Shown here: positions 17,140-28,825 of the stretch, piece after piece | Position numbering within the stretch: position 1 is the first letter of the stretch | How the letters are laid out: each line of letters starts with the position of its first letter | DNA from: Iocasia fonsfrigidae | GTDB lineage: Bacteria > Bacillota > Halanaerobiia > Halanaerobiales > DTU029 | Assembly (NCBI RefSeq): GCF_017751145.1 | Contig: NZ_CP046640.1 | Span: 124,001-188,000, forward strand | Direction: 5' to 3' | Length of the DNA stretch: 64,000 nucleotides | Program-made: the position numbers and the translations under genes | The notes under the pieces: model-generated | The model's input: the letters and a program-made list of their open reading frames with translations, nothing else | The model's database searches: none | Told to the model about the DNA's origin: nothing

Positions 17140-17171
17140 ATTATTTTATATATGATCATATATAAAATAAT
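17140..17171 (+). promoter_or_regulatory. Perfect 32-bp palindrome between divergent genes
   Basis: ATTATTTTATATATGA is followed directly by its exact reverse complement, centred on TGATCA. It lies 20-52 bases upstream of the 95-residue minus-strand gene and about 170 bases before hcp. No T-tract follows, so an operator is more likely than a terminator. The regulator is unknown, and such an AT-rich palindrome could also be a chance cruciform. Confidence 0.45.
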
Positions 17172-17252
17172 ATGTATTATAATATATAATGTGCATTAAT
17201 AATTGATTTGATGAAAATATAATTTATAATGATTATCAACTTTTGCTCAACA

Positions 17253-17295
17253 TGTGATAAATGTCATAGTATTTATCGTCACTGAGCTTTATAAT
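17253..17295 (+). promoter_or_regulatory. Activator-type hcp promoter with CRP/FNR-family site
   Basis: TGTGATAAATGTCATA (17253-17268) matches the TGTGA-N6-TCACA pattern at nine of ten defined positions. A perfect TATAAT lies at 17290-17295 with no recognisable -35 box. The predicted transcription start (about 17302) places the centre of the site at -41.5, the classic class II activation position. HcpR, a CRP/FNR-family regulator, is known to control hcp in many anaerobes, so HcpR is a reasonable candidate. Confidence 0.6.
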
Positions 17296-17340
17296 TATAT
17301 TTGTAATCAAAACAAATGGATCAAGGGGGAATTTATAAAG

Positions 17341-19008
17341 ATGAGTATGTTTTGTTATCAATGTCAGGAAACAGCTAAAAATGAAGGTTGTACAATCAGG
17401 GGTGTCTGCGGTAAAACCGAAGATGTGGCCAATCTCCAGGATTTATTAGTTTACTTACTTAAGGGTATTTCAGTCTATGCCCGTAAGACTGGCGAACTGG
17501 AGATAGCAGATAAGACAGTGGGCCGTTTTATTACAGAGAGCCTTTTTACTACTATTACTAATGTAAGTTTTGACCCAGCACGTTTTGAGGGGAGAATAAA
17601 AGCAGCCCTGGAATTAAGGGAGAGTATTGCTGCTAAGTTTAAAGAGGCCTATCAAGAGAAAGAAGGGAAGGTATTTAGTGAAGTCCTGCCGGATATGTGT
17701 ACCTGGTACAGTGATCATAGTAAAGATTATTACCTGAAGGGTGCAGAAATAGGTATCCTTAATATAGAAGATGAAGATATCAGGTCCTTAAAAGAGCTGC
17801 TTACTTACGGCCTGAAGGGGATGGCAGCATATACTGAACATGCCTATGTCTTAGCTGAAGAAGATGAGGAAATATATGAATTTATGATTGAAGGACTGGC
17901 AGCAACAGCAGATCAAGATATTTCAGTTGATAAACTAATAGGCTTAGTTATGCGCTGTGGTGAGCTTGCAGTACAGACAATGGCCCTGCTGGATAAAGCT
18001 AATACTGGGTCATATGGTAATCCAGAGCCGACAGAGGTAAATATCGGTGTTGGTGATAGGCCGGGCATATTAATCAGCGGTCATGACCTTAAAGACCTGG
18101 AGGAACTACTTGTACAGACAGCTGGTAAAGGGATAGATGTCTATACACATGGAGAAATGCTGCCTGCTAATTCTTATCCAGCCTTTAAAAAATATGAACA
18201 TTTTGTAGGGAATTATGGTAATGCCTGGTGGCAGCAGACGGGTGAATTTGAGAAGTTTAACGGACCTATCTTGATGACAACTAACTGCCTGGTACCACCC
18301 AGGGAAAGCTATCAAGACAGGGTATATACCACTGGTGTAGTTGGTTTTCCCGGGGTTAAACACATTGATGACCGGGAGGATGGTAAGCAGAAGAATTTCT
18401 CAGCTATTATTGAACATGCTTTAAGGTGTGAGCCTCCAGCAGAATTAGAAAAAGGTAGTATTATGGGTGGGTTTGCCCATGAGGCTGTCTTAAGTGTTGC
18501 TGATAAAGTAGTTGAAGCAGTTAAGGCCGGTAAGATAAAACGCTTTGTAGTAATGGCTGGTTGTGATGGAAGGCATAAGGGAAGGGATTATTATACCGAT
18601 CTGGCCGAAAAGTTGCCTGAAGATACGGTGATATTAACAGCAGGTTGTGCTAAATACAGATATAATAAACTGGAGCTGGGCGATATTGATGGAATACCCC
18701 GTGTACTTGATGCCGGACAGTGTAATGATTCATATTCACTGGTAGTAATTGCCCAGAAACTTGCTGAAGCCTTTGGGGTTGATGATATTAATGAACTCCC
18801 TATATCCTATGATATAGCCTGGTATGAGCAGAAGGCTGTTACTGTCTTATTAGCTTTACTATATCTGGGGGTTAAAGGAATACGTTTAGGACCAAGCCTA
18901 CCTGCTTTTATATCTCCAGGTGTTCTAAAGGTATTAGTAGATAAATTTGATATTAAAGGAATTAATACTGTGGGAGATGACCTTGAAGCAATTATGGCTG
19001 GAGAGTAG
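17341..19008 (+). CDS. hcp: Hydroxylamine reductase / hybrid cluster protein
   Basis: A 555-residue hybrid-cluster protein. The N-terminal cubane motif is CYQCQE...GC...RGVC (first ~22 residues), in the short spacing of anaerobe-type Hcp. Hybrid-cluster ligands are visible in [50 protein letters not shown] and DAGQCND. Hcp proteins reduce hydroxylamine and, in later work, nitric oxide, and protect anaerobes from nitrosative stress. I use ATG 17341 because the Cys motif follows at once and GGGGG lies ten bases upstream; the in-frame extension to 17254 overlaps the regulator site. Two terminators follow. Confidence 0.95.
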   Translation: MSMFCYQCQETAKNEGCTIRGVCGKTEDVANLQDLLVYLLKGISVYARKTGELEIADKTVGRFITESLFTTITNVSFDPARFEGRIKAALELRESIAAKFKEAYQEKEGKVFSEVLPDMCTWYSDHSKDYYLKGAEIGILNIEDEDIRSLKELLTYGLKGMAAYTEHAYVLAEEDEEIYEFMIEGLAATADQDISVDKLIGLVMRCGELAVQTMALLDKANTGSYGNPEPTEVNIGVGDRPGILISGHDLKDLEELLVQTAGKGIDVYTHGEMLPANSYPAFKKYEHFVGNYGNAWWQQTGEFEKFNGPILMTTNCLVPPRESYQDRVYTTGVVGFPGVKHIDDREDGKQKNFSAIIEHALRCEPPAELEKGSIMGGFAHEAVLSVADKVVEAVKAGKIKRFVVMAGCDGRHKGRDYYTDLAEKLPEDTVILTAGCAKYRYNKLELGDIDGIPRVLDAGQCNDSYSLVVIAQKLAEAFGVDDINELPISYDIAWYEQKAVTVLLALLYLGVKGIRLGPSLPAFISPGVLKVLVDKFDIKGINTVGDDLEAIMAGE

Positions 19009-19015
19009 AATAAAT

Positions 19016-19037
19016 AAGGGGGTAACCCCTTTTTTAT
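19016..19037 (+). terminator. First terminator after hcp
   Basis: AAGGGG and CCCCTT around GTAA with a T6 tail, directly after the hcp stop codon. Confidence 0.75.
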
Positions 19038-19044
19038 ATAAAAC

Positions 19045-19078
19045 AAGGGCTGGATAAAGAACCAGCCCTTATATTTTT
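19045..19078 (+). terminator. Second terminator after hcp
   Basis: AAGGGCTGG and CCAGCCCTT form a perfect 9-bp stem followed by ATATTTTT. Two stacked terminators isolate nifJ from hcp. Confidence 0.8.
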
Positions 19079-19119
19079 GTCTAAAAACTGTTGTCTTTCA
19101 ATTCAAAAGGTTATGTGAT

Positions 19120-19148
19120 TTGACAGCAATTTTTAATTGTATTATACT
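19120..19148 (+). promoter_or_regulatory. Sigma-A promoter of nifJ
   Basis: TTGACA, a 17-base spacer and TATACT, ending 54 bases before the nifJ start codon. It is near-consensus, as expected for a highly expressed central metabolic gene. Confidence 0.75.
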
Positions 19149-19202
19149 AAGACTGAATGTAAATATACATTATTACATTATATAAATGGGGGGAAAAAAT
19201 AA

Positions 19203-22736
<3,534 letters not shown>

Positions 22737-22756
22737 CTCTGGATATATATTGTCCA

Positions 22757-22802
22757 ATAAAGGTATTAAGGCAGTGGGAGACTACTGTCTTAATACCTTT
22801 TA
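22757..22802 (+). terminator. Terminator after nifJ
   Basis: AAAGGTATTAAG...CAGT and ACTG..CTTAATACCTTT form a long stem ending in T residues. Confidence 0.85.
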
Positions 22803-22871
22803 ATTATCTAGCAGAAAATTCATCTTGACTTTTTTCTTAAGACATAGTACAATTTTAGTTGTGCTTGGACA

Positions 22872-22893
22872 AAAGTGCTTTAAAAAGCACTTT
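22872..22893 (+). repeat. 22-bp palindrome upstream of the tRNA-Arg gene
   Basis: AAAGTGCTTT and AAAGCACTTT are perfect arms around AA. They lie in the 160-base gap between the nifJ terminator and the tRNA-Arg promoter region (TTGCTT and TATAAT just before 22960). Its role is unknown; nothing else is seen in this gap. Confidence 0.4.
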
Positions 22894-22966
22894 AAGTACT
22901 TTAAAAATCAAAAAAAGATTTGCTTTTTTATGTTCTTTATGTTAATATAATATTTGCTGATATCAG

Positions 22967-23043
<77 letters not shown>

Positions 23044-23058
23044 TTTTAATTTAAGGAT

Positions 23059-23076
23059 TTACACCAGGTGGTGTAA
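23059..23076 (+). promoter_or_regulatory. Hairpin holding the tadA ribosome-binding site
   Basis: TTACACCA and TGGTGTAA are perfect arms around GG. The only Shine-Dalgarno-like sequence before tadA (GGTGGTG) lies inside this stem, so it may limit translation. With the T-rich tail it could also partly terminate the tRNA transcript. Confidence 0.4.
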
Positions 23077-23085
23077 GTTTATTTT

Positions 23086-23538
23086 ATGAAAAAAGATGAA
23101 GAGTATATGAGATTGGCTATAATAGAAGCTGGCAAGGCCCTGGAGATTGAGGAAGTCCCTATCGGGGCTGTAGTTATCTCTAAGGGAGAAATTATCGGTA
23201 GAGGGTATAATTTAAGGGAAAACACTAATGACCCTACTGCCCATGCTGAGATTATTGCCCTCAAGAATGCTGCTGCAAATTTAAATAGTTGGCGTTTAGA
23301 TGAGTGTAGTCTTTATGTAACCATAGAACCCTGTCCGATGTGTGCTGGGGCAATTGTTCAGGCTCGTATTAAAAGATTGGTTTATGGAGCTAAGGACCCC
23401 AAAGCTGGAGCAGCAGGCAGCCTTTATAATATTGTAAGAGATAAGAGATTAAATCATCAGGTAGAACTTAAAGCTGGAGTGCTGGCTGAGGAATGTGGTG
23501 ACTTGATGAAGGGGTTTTTTAGAAAACTCCGGAAGTAA
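23086..23538 (+). CDS. tadA: tRNA(Arg) adenosine-34 deaminase
   Basis: A 150-residue zinc deaminase that converts A34 to inosine in tRNA-Arg(ACG). The zinc and catalytic motif HAEIIAL (about 57-63) and the PCPMCAGAIVQARI box (about 87-100) are intact. Downstream YGAKDPKAGAAGS matches TadA and not cytidine deaminases. Length is normal. It sits directly after the gene for its presumed substrate tRNA, a tight functional pairing. The ribosome-binding site lies in a small hairpin. Confidence 0.93.
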   Translation: MKKDEEYMRLAIIEAGKALEIEEVPIGAVVISKGEIIGRGYNLRENTNDPTAHAEIIALKNAAANLNSWRLDECSLYVTIEPCPMCAGAIVQARIKRLVYGAKDPKAGAAGSLYNIVRDKRLNHQVELKAGVLAEECGDLMKGFFRKLRK

Positions 23539-23585
23539 TTGATAGATATTATAAAGGTGATTTTAAAAGCTGGGGGGGTTAAAGA

Positions 23586-23876
23586 ATGAGTGATAAGTTA
23601 GCTGAATTACTAGAAGGGTTTTATAATTTTAGAGAATCTATGGAGAAGAGATTTGACAGGCTCGAAAACAGATTTGACAGGCTTGAGGATAGGTTTGATA
23701 AGCTTGGAAATAGGTTTGATAGTTTAGCAACAAGATTTAATAGTTTAGAAGAAAAGGCAAATGAGATTGCTAAAGACGTCAAAGATATTAAAAGGACACA
23801 GACTACCAATAGACGACAGATTGCAGAAAACACTTTAGATATTTCTGATATTAAAGAAAAACTTAAGATTAGCTGA
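23586..23876 (+). CDS. Small coiled-coil protein with heptad-like repeats
   Basis: A 96-residue protein with GGGGGG-type ribosome-binding site. Residues ~17-56 consist of about six tandem seven-residue repeats of the type RFDRLEN, encoded by ~21-base direct repeats, so a continuous alpha-helical coiled coil is expected. The C-terminal third (ANEIAKDVKDIKRTQTTNRR) continues as helix. There is no signal peptide or membrane segment. I do not recognise a specific family. Such short coiled-coil proteins are often annotated as hypothetical, and the repeat number may vary between strains. Its position between tadA and tRNA genes gives no functional hint. Confidence 0.65.
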   Translation: MSDKLAELLEGFYNFRESMEKRFDRLENRFDRLEDRFDKLGNRFDSLATRFNSLEEKANEIAKDVKDIKRTQTTNRRQIAENTLDISDIKEKLKIS

Positions 23877-23923
23877 TATAATTATGCAATTTAGTAAATC
23901 AAATTATAGATAGAGCCCATTCT

Positions 23924-24015
23924 GGAAGGGTGGGTGAGTCTGGCTGAAACCGCTCGACTCGAAATCGAGTAGACGCATAAACGTCTCGAGGGTTCAAATC
24001 CCTCCCCTTCCGCCA
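23924..24015 (+). tRNA. tRNA-Ser(CGA)
   Basis: A class II tRNA with a long variable arm (AGACGCATAAACGTCT). Acceptor GGAAGGG/CCCTTCC, anticodon stem CTCGA/TCGAG with loop CTCGAAA (anticodon CGA), T-arm GAGGGTTCAAATCCCTC, and encoded CCA. It reads UCG codons. Confidence 0.95.
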
Positions 24016-24146
24016 TACTAAAAGTTTGAAGCTAGAGCTTTATAGTTTTAACTTTTAATATATATGTGTAGAGGAAGTAAATAGTAGGTTTAAGGGTCTA
24101 AAAGGTTTATTCCAACCTCTAACCTCCAACTTCCTACATCCAATAT

Positions 24147-24239
<93 letters not shown>

Positions 24240-24252
24240 ATAGATAAGATTT

Positions 24253-24521
24253 GGCCGTACTAAATGGGGGGGTAGCGGTACCCTGTAACCTGCAACCCGC
24301 TATAGCAGGATTGAAGCCGAGCTGAGGATTTTCCTTTGTGGGGTCCGGCCTTGATAAGTGGTGTTGACAATCGGGTCTTACGCAATGAAGCTTTATGAAC
24401 CCCGTCAGGTCCGGGAGGAAGCAGCGGTAAGTAAATGTCTTCATGTGCCGTAAGGGTGCTTGGTTCGAGCTAACTGTCAAGGTAACGCCTGGGAAGGGAG
24501 ATTCGAGGTAGGTGTACGGCC
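24253..24521 (+). ncRNA. ffs: Signal recognition particle RNA, long Firmicute type
   Basis: The domain IV core is unmistakable (GTCAGGTCCGGGAGGAAGCA then GCGG, 24403-24427), where Ffh binds. The ends pair (GGCCGTAC at 24253, GTACGGCC at 24514-24521) and a T-tract follows. The 5' part (GGGGGGGTAGCGG, CCCTGTAACCTGCAACCC) matches the Alu-like domain. At about 270 bases this is the long form found in Bacillus and Clostridia. Its place directly before dnaX is typical of Firmicutes. Confidence 0.95.
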
Positions 24522-24558
24522 TTTTTATACATATAATAAGTTTTAGGGAGGTGATCCT

Positions 24559-26292
24559 ATGGCTTTTCTATCATTATATAGGAAGTATCGTCCCGATGAT
24601 TTTGAGGGGCTGATAGGCCAGGAGCATGTAGTTAAAACCTTGAAGAACACATTGCAGACCGGTAGGATCGGCCATGCCTATCTATTTGCTGGTCCACGGG
24701 GAACAGGTAAGACATCTACTGCTAAAGTCTTTGCTAAGGCTTTAAATTGTGTTAAGGGGCCAACTATAGAGCCCTGTGGTGAATGCCCGGCATGTCAGAA
24801 GATTAATTCAGGGCGGTCCCTGGATGTTATTGAGATAGATGCTGCTTCAAATCGAGGTATTGATGAGATAAGGGATCTCCGGGAAAAGGTTAAATTCTAT
24901 CCTACTGAAGGAGATTATAAAGTATATATTATAGATGAGGTACATATGTTAACTAAAGGGGCTTTTAATGCCCTGCTTAAGACATTAGAAGAGCCCCCCG
25001 AAAATGTCGTATTTATCCTGGCTACTACTGAACCACACCGTGTAATCGATACCATACTCTCCCGCTGCCAGCGTTATGATTTTTCCTTATTAACTATTAA
25101 AGATATTAAGAAACGGTTAAAATATATTTGTCAGGCTGAATCTGTGACCTATCATGAAGGGGCAGTGGACCTTATTGCCCGCAGTTCTAATGGTGGTATG
25201 AGGGATGCGATAAGTCTACTGGATCAGGCAATTTCTTTTACAAATGGTCAGTTAGATGAAAATCGCTTGCAGGAGATGCTTGGTAAGGTAGATAGCACAG
25301 TATTGGTTGATTTATTTAATAAAATAGTAAATAAAGAAACGGCTGCTGCCATTGAATTATTAAACCAGATTATTGATAGGGGTAATGCCCTGTCTGTTTT
25401 GCTTGATGATTTAATTGAATACCTCAGGCAGTTACTTTTGATCAAGGAATGCGGGGGCAAAACAAGTGTTCTTGACCTCCCTGAAGAGAGAATAGAGGAA
25501 CTACTGCAGGAAAGTAATAAAGTTGACATATCTTTATTAATAAACTTTATTGAGGAGTTAACAAGTATTAAAAAAGATTTTGTTTTTACAGAACAGCCGC
25601 AGATACTCCTGGAAATGGGTATAATAAAATTGGCTGCTTTAGATCAGGGTGATTCCCTTACTGCATTAAAATCCAGGATAGCCAGCTTAGAGCTTGCCTT
25701 AAAGGAATTACTTGAAGGTAAAAGAAAGGCAAGACCTCCAGTTTCGGTTGATAAACAGGGAGGTCAGGAAGCAAAAACGGTTAATAATACAAAACCGTCA
25801 GTAATAGAAGATAAGAGTGAAGATAAAAAAAATGTTGTTAAGAAGAAAGAAAGAGATACAGGACCTGCCGAGAATAGTAATATTACTATTGAACAGGTAA
25901 GGGAGCTGTGGCCTGTTATTCTGGAGAAAATAAAGGAGAAAGATATAAGTGTTCAGGCCTATCTACTGGAGGGAAAACCAGAGGCTGTTATAGATAATTG
26001 TCTTAGTATTGAGTTTCCAGAAGATAAGGGTTTTCATAAAAATGCTGCTGCCAGGAAGTTAGACCTTGTTAAAAAGGTGATAACGACTGTACTAGGTACA
26101 GACTGCCAGCTTGTTTTTAAGCTGAGAGGAGAAGAACTAGCTGAGGCTAAAAAAAAAGAACTGACTGAGCAGGAGAGCAATAATGGAGATAGAGAAGATA
26201 ATAGAGATGACCTTGTTGATAGGGTAGCTGATTTTTTTGAAGGGGAAGTAATAAAGGTTAATTATGAAGTATTAGAAGATAAAGGGACTTAG
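24559..26292 (+). CDS. dnaX: DNA polymerase III subunits gamma/tau
   Basis: A 577-residue clamp-loader ATPase. The P-loop GPRGTGKTS lies at about 45-53. The zinc module CGECPAC follows near 73-79, Walker B IIDEVHML near 118-125, and the sensor region TTEPHRV near 150-156. The C-terminal half has a lysine-rich linker (SEDKKNVVKKKERDTG) and a domain expected to contact the polymerase alpha subunit. Length is normal for a full tau; whether a shorter gamma form is made cannot be told. GGGAGGTGATCC precedes the ATG. It is first in the dnaX-ybaB-recR operon. Confidence 0.96.
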   Translation: MAFLSLYRKYRPDDFEGLIGQEHVVKTLKNTLQTGRIGHAYLFAGPRGTGKTSTAKVFAKALNCVKGPTIEPCGECPACQKINSGRSLDVIEIDAASNRGIDEIRDLREKVKFYPTEGDYKVYIIDEVHMLTKGAFNALLKTLEEPPENVVFILATTEPHRVIDTILSRCQRYDFSLLTIKDIKKRLKYICQAESVTYHEGAVDLIARSSNGGMRDAISLLDQAISFTNGQLDENRLQEMLGKVDSTVLVDLFNKIVNKETAAAIELLNQIIDRGNALSVLLDDLIEYLRQLLLIKECGGKTSVLDLPEERIEELLQESNKVDISLLINFIEELTSIKKDFVFTEQPQILLEMGIIKLAALDQGDSLTALKSRIASLELALKELLEGKRKARPPVSVDKQGGQEAKTVNNTKPSVIEDKSEDKKNVVKKKERDTGPAENSNITIEQVRELWPVILEKIKEKDISVQAYLLEGKPEAVIDNCLSIEFPEDKGFHKNAAARKLDLVKKVITTVLGTDCQLVFKLRGEELAEAKKKELTEQESNNGDREDNRDDLVDRVADFFEGEVIKVNYEVLEDKGT

Positions 26293-26324
26293 TTTTTGTC
26301 AAAAAAATAAGGGGGTTTATAACG

Positions 26325-26633
26325 GTGAATATGAATAAACTAATGAAACAGGCTCAGCAGATGCAGGCGAAGATGGCCAAGATGCAGGATGAATTAAAAG
26401 AAAAGACGGTTGAGGCTACTGCCGGAGGTGGGGTTGTTAAAGTAGTTGTAAATGGGAAACAGGAATTGTTGGATATAAAGATTGACCCTGATGCTGTTGA
26501 CCCTGAAGATGTAGAAATGCTGGAAGACCTGATCCTGGCAGCTGTTAATGAAGGTATGCGAAAAATTTCAGATATGGTTAATGAAGAGATGGGCAAATTA
26601 ACCGGCGGGATGAATATCCCGGGGATGTTTTAA
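26325..26633 (+). CDS. ybaB: Nucleoid-associated protein YbaB/EbfC
   Basis: A 102-residue small DNA-binding protein with the family pattern: N-terminal helix rich in Met and Gln ([20 protein letters not shown]), then [20 protein letters not shown], and a conserved acidic segment ([18 protein letters not shown]). It is thought to bind DNA as a dimer and influence nucleoid structure. GTG 26325 is used because GGGGG lies about ten bases upstream; ATG 26331 is a possible shorter start. Its stop overlaps the recR start by one base. Confidence 0.93.
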   Translation: MNMNKLMKQAQQMQAKMAKMQDELKEKTVEATAGGGVVKVVVNGKQELLDIKIDPDAVDPEDVEMLEDLILAAVNEGMRKISDMVNEEMGKLTGGMNIPGMF

Positions 26634-27229
26634 TGAGATATTATCCCCGTCCTATGGGGAAGTTAATCAATGAGTTAAGTAAGTTGCCTGGGGTGGGTCC
26701 TAAAACTGCACAGCGTCTGGCTTTTTTTATACTGGGGCGTAATAAGGGTGAGGTAAATGAACTAGCCCGGGCTCTACTTGATGCCAGGGAGAATATAAGG
26801 TATTGTTCTGTCTGTAATAATTTGACGGAAGAAGAGACCTGTAATTTTTGTTCTTCACTGGAGAGAGACAGGTCATTAATCTGTGTGGTAGAGAGTCCTA
26901 AAGATGTAATTGCTATGGAAAAAACAGGTGAATATAATGGTCTTTATCATGTTTTACATGGTTCTATTTCCCCAATGGATGGAGTAGGGCCTGATGATAT
27001 TAGGATTAAAAATCTAATTCCCCGTCTCAAGGAAGGGGTTGATGAGGTCATTGTAGCCACTGATCCTAATGCAGAAGGTGATGTGACGGCTATGTATTTA
27101 GCTAAACTGCTAAAACCACTGGGGGTTAAAGTAACCAGGATTGCTCACGGTCTTCCGGTGGGTGGTGACCTGGAATATGCTGATGAAGTAACCCTATCAA
27201 AGGCTTTAGAGGGTAGGAGAGAGTTATAA
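26633..27229 (+). CDS. recR: Recombination protein RecR
   Basis: A 198-residue protein of the RecFOR pathway that helps load RecA at gapped DNA. It has an N-terminal helix-hairpin-helix ([15 protein letters not shown]), a four-cysteine zinc module ([16 protein letters not shown]) and a TOPRIM domain ([16 protein letters not shown], then [18 protein letters not shown]). The end ([20 protein letters not shown]) is typical. The ATG overlaps the ybaB stop by one base, so translation is coupled. Confidence 0.96.
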   Translation: MRYYPRPMGKLINELSKLPGVGPKTAQRLAFFILGRNKGEVNELARALLDARENIRYCSVCNNLTEEETCNFCSSLERDRSLICVVESPKDVIAMEKTGEYNGLYHVLHGSISPMDGVGPDDIRIKNLIPRLKEGVDEVIVATDPNAEGDVTAMYLAKLLKPLGVKVTRIAHGLPVGGDLEYADEVTLSKALEGRREL

Positions 27230-27264
27230 GTAGGACTATCATGATGGTAGTTCTACTTATTATT
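27228..27264 (+). terminator. Hairpin after recR
   Basis: ATAAGTAGGACTATC and its near-exact complement (GGTAGTTCTACTTAT) flank ATGAT. The tail is only moderately T-rich, so termination is likely but may be partial. Confidence 0.6.
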
Positions 27265-27359
27265 TATTAAAGATTAAAATTTTTTAATTAAAGAGGATAT
27301 TATAAACTAACAGCGAAAATAATATATGGATAAAATATTTATAGAGGGAGGGAGTTAGC

Positions 27360-28307
27360 TTGATTACAACTGTTACTTTAAATCCAGCAATAGATAGGGA
27401 ATATTTTGTTACAGAACATGTGGCTAAAAGACATGAATACCTTTATGATAAAAAGGATATCAGGGTATACCCTGGTGGGAAAGGTCTTTTAACAGCAATT
27501 GATTTAAAATACATGGGATACCCAGATGTACAGAATTTAGGTTTTGTAGGTGGTAAACAGGGATTGTTTTTTGAAAAGATGGTCCAGAAGTATAAGATAA
27601 CGACAAATTATATCTATACCGAAAATGAGATCAGGAATAATGTCTTTATTATTTCAAAAAACCCGGTAACTTTTACCCATTATAGTGATTATTCTTACAG
27701 GGTGACTAAAAAAGATGTTGAGGATCTGATTAAACGCTTTAAAAGGGCTATAGTGGATAGTGATCTGATTATTATAGCAGGCTCAATACCTGAGGGTGTA
27801 GATTTTGATATATATCAAAGGATGATTAGTATTTGTAATGGCCAGGACAAGGATGTTTTCTTGGAGGCCAGTGGAGAGACCTTAAATCAGGCTTTAAAGG
27901 AAAAGCCAAAAGTAGTTAGTCCATACTTTAAACACACCAGAAAAATACTTGACCAGGAGGTTGTGGAATTTGAGGATTATGTAAAAATGGGTTATAGATT
28001 GTTAGAGGAGGGTGCCCATAGTGTAGTTATTCCTCACCACTGTGATCGTTTATTATTTATAGATGGCAAGGCTTATTCTTTAACACCAGTAGATTTTTGT
28101 CTTAGAAACTGGTTAGGTGCTGGTGATGCTTATAATGCTGGATTTTATGACTATATAGCCCGTAAAGGTTTTGACTTTATAGAGGCCAATAGGTATGGGG
28201 CAGCAGCAGCACTTACTGTGGCAGAAAACAGAAGTATTTTTATTAAAGATAAAGAATTGATCAAAGATAATTTAAATAGAATTAAAATCAAAGAGTTGGA
28301 GGTGTAG
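27360..28307 (+). CDS. PfkB-family kinase-like protein, copy 1
   Basis: A 315-residue protein of the PfkB/ribokinase fold, closest in pattern to 1-phosphofructokinase or tagatose-6-phosphate kinase: TLNPAIDREYF at the N-terminus, PGGKGLLTAIDLKYMG where true sugar kinases have GGKG-x-N-x-A, and the catalytic GAGDAYNAGF near 248-257. The Asn after GGKG is replaced by leucine, so sugar binding may be altered. It starts with TTG behind GGGAGGGAG and is followed four bases later by the CBS-domain gene. A phosphosugar kinase or a ligand-sensing role coupled to the antiporter are both possible. It is 99% identical to copy 2 at 30436 by eye (two residue differences after the start). Confidence 0.75.
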   Translation: MITTVTLNPAIDREYFVTEHVAKRHEYLYDKKDIRVYPGGKGLLTAIDLKYMGYPDVQNLGFVGGKQGLFFEKMVQKYKITTNYIYTENEIRNNVFIISKNPVTFTHYSDYSYRVTKKDVEDLIKRFKRAIVDSDLIIIAGSIPEGVDFDIYQRMISICNGQDKDVFLEASGETLNQALKEKPKVVSPYFKHTRKILDQEVVEFEDYVKMGYRLLEEGAHSVVIPHHCDRLLFIDGKAYSLTPVDFCLRNWLGAGDAYNAGFYDYIARKGFDFIEANRYGAAAALTVAENRSIFIKDKELIKDNLNRIKIKELEV

Positions 28308-28783
28308 CAACTTGGGTATAGTTAAGGATTATATGATGCGCACCCTGGTTTCAGTTTGTGAGGATGATCAGATAAAAGAGGCCATTAGAATTATGTATAA
28401 GGCCGAGATGTCGGTATTACCAGTTGTTAATGCAGAGAACAAATTTTTAGGGACTATTTATAGTGAAAACATATTAAAGAATATTCTCCCAGAGAAGTAT
28501 GGCTACCTTGTTAATAATCGTTTATTATATGAGGTTAATCAGGCAGCTGATAATTTGGAAGAGATTAAGGATAGAACTGTTGGTGAATATATGTTCGCCC
28601 GTACATCTGCTGTATTAGAAAATGACAAGATGTATAAAATTGCAGATGTTATGTTAGATAATAAAGAATCAATACTTTTTGTTGTCAATGAGTCTGGAAA
28701 TCTGAGGGGTTATATTTCCCGGGCAGATTTACTCTATTATTTATTAAAAGTCTGTAATAAACAGGATGAATAAAAAATAAGAC
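27372..28783 (+). repeat. Large direct repeat, copy 1 (partner 30448-31859)
   Basis: This stretch recurs 3,076 bases downstream with almost no differences across the PfkB-like gene and the first part of the CBS gene. One cluster of changes lies near 27841-27865. A divergent patch of about 90 bases (about 28519-28611) follows, then identity resumes to the end of the CBS gene. The antiporter genes that follow are clearly diverged. Confidence 0.93.
28312..28773 (+). CDS. Two-CBS-domain regulatory protein, copy 1
   Basis: A 153-residue protein made of two CBS motifs (VKDYMMRTLVSVCEDDQIKE, SVLPVVNAENKFLGTI; then MYKIADVMLDNKES, ILFVVNESGNLRGYISRADL). CBS pairs bind adenine nucleotides or related ligands and regulate enzymes and transporters. 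TTG start with GGAGGTG inside the end of the PfkB gene; translation is probably coupled. It stands between a kinase-like gene and an ion antiporter and so is likely the ligand-sensing link of the cassette. The segment around 69-101 differs from copy 2, while both ends are nearly identical. Confidence 0.82.
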   Translation: MGIVKDYMMRTLVSVCEDDQIKEAIRIMYKAEMSVLPVVNAENKFLGTIYSENILKNILPEKYGYLVNNRLLYEVNQAADNLEEIKDRTVGEYMFARTSAVLENDKMYKIADVMLDNKESILFVVNESGNLRGYISRADLLYYLLKVCNKQDE

Positions 28784-28825
28784 AATAATTCAATAATTCA
28801 ATAAAATATCGAGGTGTAAGTGAAG

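Noticed and set aside
17254-17340. N-terminal extension of hcp
   Set aside because: It covers the predicted promoter and activator site, and the family N-terminus (MFCYQC) begins right after 17341.
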